Below are positions 46,701 through 58,689 of a DNA stretch of 64,000 nt, piece by piece. The stretch is from Blasia pusilla (taxonomy: Eukaryota; Marchantiophyta; Marchantiopsida; Blasiales). Position 1 is the stretch's first letter. Each line of letters opens with the position of its first letter. The notes under the pieces were generated by a model. That model made no database searches. It was not told where the DNA came from and was given only the letters and a program-made list of their open reading frames with translations. The stretch spans positions 17,732,001 through 17,796,000 of the forward strand of contig CM114274.1 in assembly GCA_050084515.1 (NCBI GenBank). Direction: 5' to 3'. The translations under genes were made by a program, and so were the position numbers.

Positions 46701-48685
46701 GGACTTGTGTATTCTAATAAGGTGTTGCTTTTCAAGCACCCAGTTCTCAATAGAAGTTGTAGACCAGTTCTACATGCAATCCATTTCAGATTTGCTTTCA
46801 GGTTTGTAAGTGATTATCCTCATGTACATGGTTCAGTGGAAGATCCTGTCGGGATCTACTATCATTCTATCCTTTTAAAGTTTTAAAAGTAAAATCTGAG
46901 AGGAAGTAGAATTCTGATTTCAACAGTTGAGAGATCAGGAAGTCAAGAGCAGATTTGGAACTAAAAGTTTGCTAGCAGAGAAGTTGGCTGACACTATTGG
47001 TGAACACATACATTTTCCTTGGAGCTTCACAGTGTGCGCACCTCCTTGATGCACTGTTCTTTCTTGACTACACTCTCAGCAATGGTATCCTTTGCTTCCT
47101 GGATTTCAAGCTGCAGACACCATATATACGCAAGTCAACCCTAACAGCTCATCGTTCTCTTTCACCCTAATATCTACCCTGTGAAGAATCTGTCTAGTAA
47201 ATGAAGATATCCTTATTGGTCTGAGCTGATTCTGAATGACAGGTTAATTAATTCTGGATGGTTCAACTCTTGATCGACTGTTGAAAGATTGATTGATCGA
47301 TCATCATGTATGCGCAGAGGTCCACAATACCTTGAGTCGGTTGAGAAGAGGAGCAAGAGCAGTGGCATGTTCTCTCTCAATTTCATGTATCTTCTCATGA
47401 TATAGCTCTTGAAGCCGGGTAAGATCAGTGACTTCCAGAACGACGGCTTGTTCCTTTTCCCTTCAACAAAGATGATGAGCAAGTGTTTGAGCAAAACTTT
47501 GTGCTGGAGGCGAAGGAGGATGCGGGTCACTCGGTGAGTCACCTCTTGAACTCAATCCACCACTCAAGGAACAGAACCACTTCATGCGACAATTGAGACG
47601 ATGAAAGTTAGTGATTGTAGAAAAGCATACTGGACTAATTCATACCGGTCTGACCCAGGTACTAAGCCCACAAAAATCTGGAGCGCTCTGCTTGCCGATT
47701 GCCTCGAAAAGAAAAGTAATTGTGGTAAGATATGTATGGGTAAGACATGTATGATATTTGTTAAGCAATCATCGACGTTAAGTGCGCTCATTCTGTGGGA
47801 GCGCTTTCTGGTTTAGCTGGTATCGTTTCTTTTCTCTCTGGCCAGTTTTGGCCCAGGATCTGGTTGAGTCTTTCAATCCTTGTGTTTTCCCACTCGATGG
47901 TTTCTCCCATCATCTTTCATCCATCGTTCCTTTATGTTAAAGGAATCTGATAATGCTTAGCTACATTGGGATTTCACAAATCCCGAATTAGTGACCGTCC
48001 ACACTACAGACATGCATTGACTAGAAGGGAATGCGTCGCTTTGTAGCGGCCTACTTGCAGATTTGAGCCTCTGCCTCAGCCTGTTCAGCATCCTCTCGGA
48101 CAAGTTCCAGAGTCTCTTCATCCTCCTGCGTAGCAATGAGGATTCTCGCCAACTCGTTGTGTAATTCCTGGAGGTTCGGTGCCATAAAACTGGATATAAG
48201 ACGCCATGGAAGATTGAAAGATTGACAATTGCAGAAGAAACGGTGAGGATATACATACGAGCCTTGGAGGAAAGATGGTGAGCACAGAAAGTGACGAAGG
48301 TGAGGATCCTTCAGTCTTTCGATGGTGGAGCAAACGGACATGTGCAAATTGGTTTGGGAGAAATGACCTTGAGCTGACTGTCCATTTCATCCTCTTCGGC
48401 TTTGAGCTGCCTCTCCGTGCCCAAAGCTGATATGTAGATGTTTCGGAGCTCCTCATATCTGACCGCAGAACAAGGAGCTCATCAGGAGCTGAATTGAATT
48501 CTTCTGGTGCAGATACTTCATTGCGAGGCGCAACACAAAAATGGAAGGGCTTACTTCTCTTTGGCGTACGCAGCACGATCTCCTTTCAGCACCCCTTGGC
48601 GAACAAGATCATCAAGATTAGTGATTGCCGGGATTTTCGAAACCTCTTTCAGCACATACGGTTCTTCCTCTCCTTCCTCTGCCAT
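37772..48685 (-). CDS. CCDC146/MBO2-like ciliary coiled-coil protein
   Basis: Twenty-one exons on the minus strand: 48555-48685, 48368-48458, 48055-48167, 47331-47460, 47042-47110, 45888-46013, 45693-45755, 45214-45330, 44814-44888, 44318-44554, 44039-44185, 43736-43852, 43296-43457, 41913-42110, 41391-41576, 40641-40733, 39880-40044, 39541-39732, 39206-39358, 38576-38659 and 37772-37999. Every junction is GT-AG and in phase, giving 958 aa, close to the roughly 955 aa of animal CCDC146. The protein is almost all coiled coil. Family blocks include YNLVRSQRNKYAALLQ, DELCILYEKSNVQ, WRMLPGRDL with LEKSLVLEEV, and TKRLMATVAELS. MBO2 is needed for normal flagellar beating in Chlamydomonas, and CCDC146 acts at centrioles and in sperm flagella. 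ATG 48685 is the first true ATG of exon 1. The least certain exons are 9, whose acceptor lacks a pyrimidine tract, and 16. No disabling change was seen. Confidence 0.85.
42540..42790 (+). repeat. Intronic dispersed repeat, copy A
   Basis: Shares phrases with 46560-46800: ctcctatacacctgaa / ctcctacatacctgaa, ggtgccttggtcaacta, ggaggatgctt / ggagaatgctc, and aatagaagttgcagactagttct. Both copies lie in introns of the CCDC146 gene in the same orientation. Probably remnants of one transposon family. Confidence 0.6.
46289..46384. repeat. Three-copy 32-bp minisatellite
   Basis: Units start at 46289, 46321 and 46353 (ccctgctgtgctggcctgtt and the rest), differing at one or two bases. It lies in intron 5 of the CCDC146 gene, with degenerate further copies to about 46445. 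Confidence 0.85.
46560..46800 (+). repeat. Intronic dispersed repeat, copy B
   Basis: Diverged partner of 42540-42790, located just after the 32-bp minisatellite in the same gene. The shared order of phrases over about 230 bases argues for a common insertion family rather than chance. Confidence 0.6.
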
Positions 48686-49927
48686 AGGAATGGTTTTTCC
48701 AGGAACCTCGTGCCCACTCTCGCAGAAACGAAGCGATTTCACCTGGACTTGCTGGCCAAATCACTCGTTCTTTCAGGGATAGATTCAAGACAGCTCTCAA
48801 TTTATGTGTCCCTCCTCTCGCATAATGAAAGTGAATGTCAGCACCACGAGCTGGGCAGCTCAATCCATCGTTCATCCTTACTTACAATCTCAAGGAAACT
48901 TACACCACCAGTGTGCACAATTCTGTGCTGTGGTTGCATCTGAAGGATTCGCTAGTGGGTTTTTTTCTGACATAGAAGACGATCATTCAAATAATTGCTA
49001 CTAACCCTTCTCCAGCTACATCGCTTTCAGTGTGTTGAGAAAGGTTTGAAAGCGGAGTACGATGCGACGAGGATTTGCAGAGGGGTAGGACAGAACACCC
49101 AGATTTCCGGCCATGAAGACGTCGGTTGCATATTTTGTGCATTGGAAGAAGTTCTTCCGGTACTGGAAGCTAACTGCCCCTGGAGGCGAAGTTCCCTTCC
49201 TTGCTTTCGATAGTAGATTAACGTACATCTAGGAAATCAAGACTGCCTTGTGCACTTGTGCTGTTCTCCTTGTTTGCCTAGAATATGGAAGACAATTACC
49301 CACATCACGGGTGTTCAGTTCTTTCCCTGCCGCAGCGTGTTGTGGTGCGGGGCTGAGGTTGTTGAAGATAATATTAAGAGGTGTTCAAAGGTTAGAGAGA
49401 GATTTCGAATTTTGGGGTTCGAATGAAGTGGAAGACTGGAAAAATAATTTTTATAAAAATCAAGTCACAAAAATTAAAAAAATCAATTTAAAATTAACAA
49501 TGAAAAGAAGAAATTAATAATGGAATGAAACATACAGAGATAATGTAATGTTTATTGAAGATGAAGATTCCCATCCATAGGTGTTACCACCAACTTGGTC
49601 AAGAATAAAAAAAAAATCATCATAGAAAAAATAATTATTACTATTATTATAAGAAAAGGTAGAAATATTTTACATAAATAAATACATCTAGTATTTGCAT
49701 AAGGTGAATCATCGATGATGGGTGATTATAATTTTTTCATCGAAGGAACATTCATAATATATCTCAATTGAACTAATTTAGCATGTCTTCGCTTTTGTGC
49801 AAGTCACGTGACCATTATGGGCTCGATGGATTTGGAAGTCTACAGCACAAACATGAAAGATATTAAAATCACGCAACAAATCTAGAGTGTGTACATATGG
49901 TTACGATATCATTCTATCATCATAATG
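48686..49927. other. Upstream region of CCDC146, no gene recognised
   Basis: The first few hundred bases should contain the CCDC146 leader and promoter on the minus strand, but no TATA word or other element stands out. From about 49440 the sequence becomes strongly AT-rich. No coding frame with a known domain was seen. Confidence 0.4.
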
Positions 49928-51490
49928 CTAAGCATCCTTATATTGGAGATGACAAAGTACAAATCGCATATCTTGAAGCGCCATTCTCTTTCTTTGAGAT
50001 GCAACCCTTCTTGCCTTCTTATATGCAAGCTTCTCTATTTCCTCTGAAATCCGTATAGAAGATGGTGGACTACATGAAATATGGTGATCATGCTCCACAT
50101 TAGGTAAAAAGATTACATTTGTGATGTCTGCGAATGGTTTTTTTCCATTCTGCATCGATGGTTCCTCTTGAGATTCATGCATCTTGTGACAATATCAACC
50201 ATCCCAAAAAAATATGCATTTTCAATATAAAAAAGAAATATAAAAAAAATTTTGTAAAAAAACTTATATTCAAATTTTGGTCTGTGAACACTATATTCTA
50301 TATTAAAAAATAAATTTACATATAACTTAAGTTTTTATAAAAATATGAAATGGGAAAATCATTCTAACGGGCAATGAGACTCAACCGTACTCATCTCACT
50401 TGAGTCATCAGAGCAAATTGTATGACAATCATTAATTCCCCACAACCCCGACCCGCAACAATCACATACAAATGATTAGCTAGATGCTATAGGGTCCGAG
50501 GAAGTGATGCAATCAAGTGTGGAATATGTATCTCCTTCTCCCTCATGACGTCCGACTACTTCTTGTGAAATAGAATGATCATTCACCACAGGCGTGTTTA
50601 AATTCTATACGCACTATTATCATAACTACAACTTTGATCATTTCTCAAAGGGTTTATACTAGCATTAGAAGCATTAATCCCATTTGCAGAAATCGAAAAT
50701 GGAACATAGCTAGGACTTGACGCCTTATCCATATTTTTAAAAATCGGTGATGGAAAATAGTTGGGACTTGAAGCATCATTCCTATTTTTAACGATCAGCG
50801 ATGGAACATACTAGCTTGGGATTTGATATTTGTATCATCTCTACGTCATCGACATCTAGAGATGTATAATCCCTTTCTTGTTCATCAAGAGGAACATAGA
50901 ACTCACCATTGCTAAAGTGCATATCGTCGTCACTCATTTATAAAGTATCCTTTGGTAGAATCAGCATTATCCATACAAATATTTTAATAAAATTAATATT
51001 TTAAAATAATTAAAAAATACTCAATAGAAAAGGATACTAAATCTCCACACATGAATATTAGAACACAAGCAGATAAGACTTACTTTTTTGAGTCACTCCA
51101 CTCCCAAATAAATTAAACTTGATCGTTTGCTTAACTCAATAATCTCAAACAGACATATTTGAGAACAAAACAATGATGGATGTCATGATTAATTGGATAT
51201 ACACAATATATAGTAATCTATTGGCTACTTATATCCAATATCTCTACTATCTTTGCTAATGTCTAAATTCCCATAGTCCATATCAAACTCATCACTGACA
51301 TACCTTCCCTCTATGAAGTCAAGTTCTTCAAGTCAAGTTCTTCAAGACTAGAGCAAATATCTATAGAGTATCTCTCATCACTATTGAGTGTAATAACAAT
51401 TTCTCGGCGTATTCAGACTTCTCTAACCTCCTAAGTCTCATTGAAACCATTTGAAATAGGAGCAAAAAAATTAGGGTCTAGATCAAATAA
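49928..51490 (-). pseudogene. Decayed reading frame, unknown, possibly Helitron N-terminal part
   Basis: Coding-like pieces follow one another on the minus strand. The first, near 51420-51240, reads EIVITLNSDERYSIDICSSLEELD and is broken by a 14-base tandem duplication at about 51316-51345. A second starts with ATG at 50937 (MSDDDMHFSNGEFYVPL), then repeats of an ASSP(N/S)Y(F/V)P phrase. A Cys-rich piece (FVCDCCGSGLWG) follows near 50400-50480, and a last one (49928-50182) has GKKPFADITNV and a basic stretch KKARRVASQRKR. Several stops separate them. Basic N-terminal segments like the last are common upstream of Helitron Rep domains, but no Rep or helicase follows on this strand. Family not identified. 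Confidence 0.35.
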
Positions 51491-52829
51491 TTTATTTTTT
51501 GTTGCAAGCGAGACAACGAAAATCTATTCTCATCTCTCTCTACCAAGTATTCATGACTCACAATTTTACAATTTCTTTCACAATTAAAGGCCTCTTGCAT
51601 CTCGATGAGAGAGTTGACATGGCGTAAGTTAGGCTCACTCCGCATAGGCAGTATGAATTATATGATTGGCTGTAGATTTAAAAAGAGTATATTAAATTTT
51701 CAATAGAAATTAGATATTTCACGTAAAAAAACATAACTATTTATATTTTTCATAGAGCTCGCATAATAACAACTCTATAAAACCCTACCCTGACCTTCTT
51801 TTCTTGACTTTTGTTCCTACATGAACAACGTGGTCATCAATATAAATTCCTTTGAAATGTTTGAAGAAGAGGAAAGATAAACAAGATGCCTCTATGTATT
51901 ATAGGGAAACTTTACAAGAATACACACAATAAATTAAAGTGGGGAATGTTTATTATGAAGATCTTTAAAAAGGATGGTGGTCAATTTTTTGTTTTAGAAT
52001 GAATGAGAGATCTTGAGTGATCATTTGCCCCCAGGAATGTGGTCTGAATCATGGGAATGACATTCAACTTTCTCTCATGTCCATCATAGTATTCCAATTT
52101 AGACCATGGCCTAACGACATTGGATGATGAGACATTGGAAAGAGTTTTGGGACCTTTCCAATTGATGTACATTTGTCCTTGAAGAAAAAGAATTGATAAT
52201 TTGGGCGATTTCTCCGACCTTTAAGAATCTAAAATGCTAGTAGAGGAAACTAGAGGAGATTGTACGGAGAGTATTTTGGTTGGTGAGAGTAGATAAGATT
52301 CCTTCTAAGGTGAACGAGTTCCAAAGGACATTTCCATAATATTGTTCAATGTAGTAAGGGAGGCAATGATAGGATCTTATTTTCCAGAATTCATGAATAG
52401 ATTTTCTAGGAAGGAGAACAAGGATAGGTTGGATGTAGGAGAGCTAAATATGTTTGCATACAATTACGGCCCCTAGTACTACTACATAAGTTCCGCATTT
52501 AAATCGGTAGTGACAAGTCTCCTCAATATACAGAGCAAGGCAAGGGCATCTGCATGGGTTTGTCGAGTACGTGAATGTCAAGGTGATGTGTGATGTGGCT
52601 TATACCACACGCTTAACTTAGGGATCCGTGATATCTTTGTCTATGGACATGTGAATAACTTACTCAAGAATATTTGATTGATGTTTGTGCCACCATGGAG
52701 ACACAATAATTATCATGTGCATTGAAATCAAAAAGAACGTAGGGATGATTTATATCAATGTGTAAAGAAAGGCATGTATCGAGTACAATCAACATGATGT
52801 GGATACTACAAGTTTTGGGGGACATATTC
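51491..52829. other. AT-rich stretch, nothing firm
   Basis: Short coding-like pieces occur (for example 52380-52470 on +) without a recognisable domain. It may contain the degraded 5' part of the first Helitron copy, whose left end I could not find. Confidence 0.35.
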
Positions 52830-53604
52830 TATTTCTTTTTTTTAATTGGAGGTCAACGTCATATGCATCAATTATATCAAGATACAATGGCAATTGTGAG
52901 GCATATGGGAACGTCGAATTACTAGCTTCTTGACTAGGACATTCAATTATAAGTGGGAGGAGATTACATCAGCATTTTTACCCTATTCATATAATTAGTT
53001 ACTACTCAACCATATTTGGTCTTGTATATCATTGAGAAGAAGAAGGAGTTGTTACAACTTATCATCAACAAGCAAATATTCGGTCAAGTTGTAGGATGCA
53101 TTCATGTGGTATAATTCCAAAAAGGGATCTACCGCATATGCACGTTCTTATTATCTTAGGCCGTGAACATAAACGAGATAAAACTTCTGATTATGATAAG
53201 CTTAAGATAATTTCAATTAAAATCCATAATCAATTTATCCATCCAACACTTTATTCGACTATTGCTGACTACATGATTTATGGTCCATGTGGACCTATGA
53301 ATGCAAATGCATCATATATGGATAAGGAAAACAGAAAGTGCATAAAAGGCTATCCTAAAACTTTTGAAACTAATAGTATGAAGACGGACAAATATTATCA
53401 AATTTATCATTGGCACTAATTTCTATATCTACAACTTACCTATTTTTATTCCATAAGATCTAATACAATGTATTCATGAACCGCTATTGCATTATTGCAA
53501 GTTGGAGTACGAGAGGGTGGTATTTATGCGTGAACATTTATTGAATAATCATTGGGCGGTGTCCTACAATTAATCCTATTTGTGCACCCTTTTTTCTTGT
53601 CATA

Positions 53605-54044
53605 TCAATTTGGAGATCTAAAGTAGCTAGTATCTCCGCTTTGAAGTACTTATACAAATTATATAAGGGATTTGATGCGGTATCATTTAAGATATTAAAA
53701 GATACATATACATCAATATTAATGGACATATTGATGAGACAACGTTGTATCTTGATGCAAGATATATTGTTTCTAATTGAAATCTTTCTTGCATTAAATT
53801 TGATTACACCAATATCAATTCATATATTTTACTTAAATACTTGAAATTCCAGACCTGAAATTCTTATTCCGAGTATAGTTAAAAAAATTGCGAAAGGATG
53901 ATATGCTTCCATGACCAATATGTTGTACATACTGCCTAACTAAAAAAAAGTCTCCTCGGTCTATACTTCCTATCTTCAATCCTGTTAGTACCAGTATAAG
54001 TACTTCAAAGCGGAGATTACTAGTTACTTTGAGACTCTATATTC
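53605..54044. repeat. Inverted duplication of a Rep segment
   Basis: About 50 bases of Rep coding sequence at 53605-53655 recur as the reverse complement at 53994-54044 (shared core: ctccgctttgaagtacttatac). The 340 bases between hold the rest of the Rep fragment and unrelated DNA. Confidence 0.7.
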
Positions 54045-54890
54045 AATCTTAGACCAATGACATGAGGTAAGTCTTCATTTGCATGACTTCTTACACACTT
54101 ATTCAAACTTCCTTGACTCAAGATAATAGAACAACACAACATCCAATAAGTGTTAGATATCTTTTTCAACTATAGATCATAAAACGAGCTAATTATGACT
54201 TCTTCCTCTGCCTTGATGCTTTGTCGTGCCCATACATATCGCTACACAATATACATCGTTGGTCACATCTACACCACACAACACCAATCTTCCCCACACA
54301 CGGGTCGATCCACACATATACAAAAATCAATACATGGAGATCACACAACAAAAATAAAGAGTAGTAAAAACGGCACACCCGGCCGAAAACTCCACTCCTC
54401 AATCTACATCGGCATATCGAGCCTCGTCCACCCTGTGCTATCAAGGAATCCGGACGCTAGCACCCTAGTCCTAGCTCACACACATAGAAGGGAGGTGCTC
54501 CAACGGCCCAACATGAGAAAGATGGCTTAGGAAAGCCATCTTCCTCTCTTATATAGGGTTGCAAAGAGCCAAAAGGCTCTTCCCCTAAAAATAGCCCTTC
54601 CCTTGGTAACTTGCGCGCACAGGTTACCAAGGGCGGGTAACCTGGTCAACAAGTCACTCGGCTGTAAAAGACCTCAACATGAAAGTTGTCAGAAACGACG
54701 TTCCTGATTCAATGGACCTATCCTCAACCTCATTTGACACCGTGGGACAAAGTTACACTCAAGATAGTCCGTTGGCTCCTACGCCTTATCCACGATAGAT
54801 CTCGACCTATCGGCTACTCAGATGTGACAGCTTTCACTGCAAAAAATAGAGACTTCTTATCTTCTCGTTGATGATTCTATCATTTATGCT
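53860..54890. other. Foreign DNA inside Helitron copy 1
   Basis: The Helitron frame disappears here and resumes near 54900, so this segment replaced the Rep C-terminus and helicase N-terminus. It is richer in GC than its surroundings. It has a TATA-like cttatatagggtt near 54560 and short hairpins (gatggct..agccatc at about 54520, ggtaac..gttacc at about 54600). This resembles a solo LTR, but I could not fix its ends or a target duplication. Confidence 0.4.
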
Positions 54891-56854
54891 ATATTTTAGG
54901 AAGTGCATCATCATTTGCAAGATCAAGGAAATGGATTTTCTGATTTTCCAAATATGCCCCAAGCTCATTTCCAAAGCATGGACGAACATTGTTTTTTGGA
55001 GGAACTTGGGATGCTATATATGACAAACTTGAACAAATTTTCTTGAATGCTCCCGAACCATCATCTCCAAGAATATTTTACGTCAATGATCCATGCAAAA
55101 TCGAAAAAATGTTTCTACATAATCTTCTCATTGCTAGTGTGCGAAGTATAAGAGGTATAGCTTTGGCTATGACATCATCCAGAATAGTTGATAGTTTGTT
55201 AGACGAAGGATGTATAGCATATTCATGTTTCAAGATTCCTATCAATCTTCATGAAAGTTCTATTTATAAGTAAGCATTTGAAAAATTTTATAACAAATAA
55301 CATGCATACATACACATTCATACTTCTAAGTATTACAACTTCTAATTTACTTCTCTATGTGATTTACAGTTTACGAATCAATAGCGATGCAACGTGCTTG
55401 ATGCAATGCTCATTATATGGGATGAAACAACTACAAATCATTGTCACGTATTTAAGGAAATAAATTGCTCTGTCAAAAATATTATGGGAATAGTCTCTGT
55501 TGATCTAAGGAAATATTATTTGGCGGAAAATTCATGATATTTGGTGGTGACTTTGTCAAGTCTTGTCTGTTGTTCGTCATGGGGATTGTCCACAAATCAT
55601 CCAGGTTATTATCAAAAGGTCATCTGTATGGTCTTACGTAAAAGTTATGAAGTTGACGACAAACATGCAAGTTCAAAGGTTGGAAGGTCATATACGTGCT
55701 TAACAATAAGCTTTTTTCATTGGTTATTTGAGGAAGGAGAGGGACGTCTAGCTTTATATCCTCATATGGGAGAAGAATTCATACAATTACCATCTGAAAT
55801 TGTTTTTGATAGTTATAAGATATGCAATCTTATTGATTGTATCTATGAAAATTCTTCTTTTGATTTCATGATATTAACTTCTTGAAAGAGATTTGGTTAT
55901 ATGGACACCAAAAAATTGAGATGCTCATGATATAAATGCAGGCATTATGTCTCAGTTTCCTAGAGTGAAGATAATCATTTCACCTTCTTTACTTACAATT
56001 ACGATTTTTTCAAGGATTGAGTATGTATAATAACTACTACTTCTCACTAATTCAACGGATATTATTATTATGTATACGAGCGCATTTACCTCAACGTTTA
56101 TTTCGTTTTGGATGAGGCACGAGTCATATATATCTAAATGAGTTCGTGAACACATATTTGCTTTCTAGATTATCTCCACGTTATTTGTATTTGAAAATTG
56201 GCACATCAATCATGCTCTTACGAGACATGAATGGCTCAAAAGATCAAGCAAATGGGACTAGGCTAGTGATTTGTGATTTCATGCCCTATTTGATGGATGC
56301 AAAAATCATGGAAGGGAAAAATATTGGGGATCGAGTTTTATTTTACTTAACCCATTGATTGCATTTGACTCTAGTTTGCCTTTCGATTTTGCTACTCGTC
56401 GAGCTTTTGCCCATTCAAGTATTCTCATATGGTAAAGTGTACCTAACATTATCTAAAATAGGGCAAAAAAGTTCTATCCACATTACAATTAGAAACAAAA
56501 CACATTCAAATAAGGATGATATTACGCATGGAATGTAATACATAAGTGAATAAAATTTATGTGTTTAAAAAAACATATATTTTGGAATGAGTGACAAAAT
56601 CAACTTTTCCACCATAAATTGCTTAGTAGTAGAAGGTTCCAAGATTATCCTCGATATTTATCACTAATGGATGCATAACAATGTCACTCGTCTTTTTTCC
56701 TACTAGTTAGTGCCCGTGACGGGACGGTGCCAGTCACAGTCTACCCTAGTCCGGTTTGTCTCATTTTTTCCTTGCCCCGTGCTTGTACGCTTTGCCCCAT
56801 GTTTGAACACCTAGAAATACAATAGAGATTTTTGAGACACGTGTTACGTTCTGC

Positions 56855-58480
56855 ATGTGTTGCCATGTCAAAACCATAAGAGAAGCACATTCATTTAGAC
56901 TTCAAATGCGAACTAATGATATGGATAATAATCGGTTGTTGAGGTTTGGTCGTCTTACTCAAGAATATACGGTGGATATGTATGCGAATATTGAAATGCA
57001 AGGGCTAACTTGGATAAAATTGCATCAAAAAGAGTTGAGAGCTGATATACCAAGGTGTCAGAGATGCCATGACTCGGCATTATGTGAACGGTCAAGGCAT
57101 AGGGAGACGTATTATCTTACCCGTCTGTCATAGGAGGACCCTCTCACATGCATCAATTGTACCATGATGCTATGGCCATTGTGAGACATTTTGGGAAGCT
57201 TGACTACTTTTTGACTATGACTTGCAACCCTAAATGGCCAGAGATTACTTCTGCTATGCTTCATGGATAATCAACGTGTGATTGTCATGACCTAGTTGTA
57301 CATGTTTTCCAACAAAAGAAGAAGGAGTTGTTGAGACTTATATTGGATAAGCATATTTTGGGTCGAGTGGTAGGATGCATTCTTGTAGTAGAGTTCCAAA
57401 AGAGAGGGCTACCACATGTGCATATCCTAATTATTCTTGCTTCTAAGGATAAGCTCTGATTATGACAATATTATATCAACTAAGATTCCCAATCCCATCA
57501 CTCATCCTAGACTACATCCTAGTGTGAGAAATTTTATGATTCATGGTCTGGATAGAGTAGCACATCCAACTCCACCTTGCGCAGATAAAATGACAAAAAA
57601 ATATTCCAAAGGATATCCAATGCCTTTTGCATCAATGACAATGGAGAATGAGGATAGATATCCTATTTATAAGAGCTAATTCATTGGTTTTGTTGTTTAT
57701 TTCATCATTTAATGCTATTCTATTAGTGTGCTATGTATTTTTCCCAACTTCTAATACGCTTCTATATGTGGTTATGCAGGGGTGATAATGGCAGATTGAT
57801 TAATAAGTCAAATCATGACTTCCATAATCATTGGGTGGTTCCGTACAATCCAATGTTATGTACTTTATTTGATTGTCATATCAATTTGGAGATACAAATA
57901 GCATCTTGGCAGTAAAGTGCTTTTATAAGTATGTGTACAAAGGATCTGATGCCATATCTTATACCTTGGCAAATACTACATCAGACGAGGATACTATTGA
58001 TGAGACATCATTATATCTTGACGCAAGTTATTTCGATCCCTTCTTTCTTTCAAGATCTCCCTATTTTTTTCCTATGATATTATGTGGGACTCTCACAATA
58101 TTTATAGTGAGTGGTATAAAGATACGTTTCTTCTTCAGTAGCATGTTGGCGAATCTTCAAGTTTAGGCTACATGTAGAGCAACCAAGTATTGTGAAATTG
58201 ATTCTTCATCTTCCAGACAGTCAAATGGTATATTTTCATGGGCAAGATTCATTGGGTAATATTTTGGAGCGAAGTAAAGAAACCACTCTCACTCAATGGT
58301 TTGCAACAAATGTTTCTTATTCAACCACGCGACCATGTCTTTATTTGGAGTTCCCTTCTCCCTACTCTTGGAATAAGAAGCGATGGAATCCATGTAAACG
58401 TGCGCGAAAAGGATGTGGACATCCTATAGGACGTCCGCATATGACAAACCCAAGTAAACTTTCTATTCTATGTTAAGATA
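56855..58480 (+). pseudogene. Helitron copy 2, Rep (HUH) domain
   Basis: The N-terminal block RLLRFGRLTQEYTVDMYANIE is followed by GGPSHMHQLYHDAMAIVRHFG and TMTCNPKWPEITSA. The HUH metal-binding motif is GLPHVHILIIL (about 57400-57440). HNHWVVPYNP and the candidate nicking tyrosines in KCFYKYVYKG (about 57910-57940) come next, then LILHLPDSQMVYF and CLYLEFPSPYSWNKK (58195-58385). Frame changes and stops lie between blocks. An intron-like GT-AG gap occurs near 57677-57779. Rep proteins nick and rejoin single-stranded DNA during rolling-circle transposition. Confidence 0.8.
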
Positions 58481-58689
58481 CAATTATTAAGGCAAATTTG
58501 GAGTTAATGTTATAAACGCATTCGTGCATCCTTCCTAATACTTTTTTTTGGCTAATCCTAGTTGAAGGGGAGCATCATTGGTTATGATTACTTCTCCATC
58601 ATGTGAGAGGAGCTTAATCATGTCAAGTTTTAAGAACTATCGATGGTGTAGTTTATCCTATCTTCAAATAGACCACTATTCAAATGGGA

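Larger units (their letters stand above)
52830..56530 (+). mobile_element. Helitron copy 1, heavily decayed
   Basis: Plus-strand fragments of one Rep/helicase polyprotein. The Helitron N-terminal block RHMHQLYQDTMAIVRHMG lies at about 52855-52910, and the HUH motif region DLPHMHVLIIL at 53125-53160. MIYGPCGPMN..CIKGYPKTF and KYLYKLYKGFDAVS follow, up to about 53700. The middle is replaced by about 1 kb of other DNA. Helicase pieces then appear: NLLIASVRS with CFKIPINLHESS (54990-55265), where the Walker A GTGKT has become unrecognisable; GEGRLALYPHMGEEFIQLP; and LYLKIGTSIMLLRDMNGSKDQANGTRL (about 56180-56260). The final block ends near 56530. Stops and frame changes are frequent, more so than in copy 2. 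Confidence 0.7.

Noticed and set aside
48686-48742. Longer N-terminus for CCDC146
   Set aside because: The upstream start would be GTG; the first ATG in this frame is at 48685.
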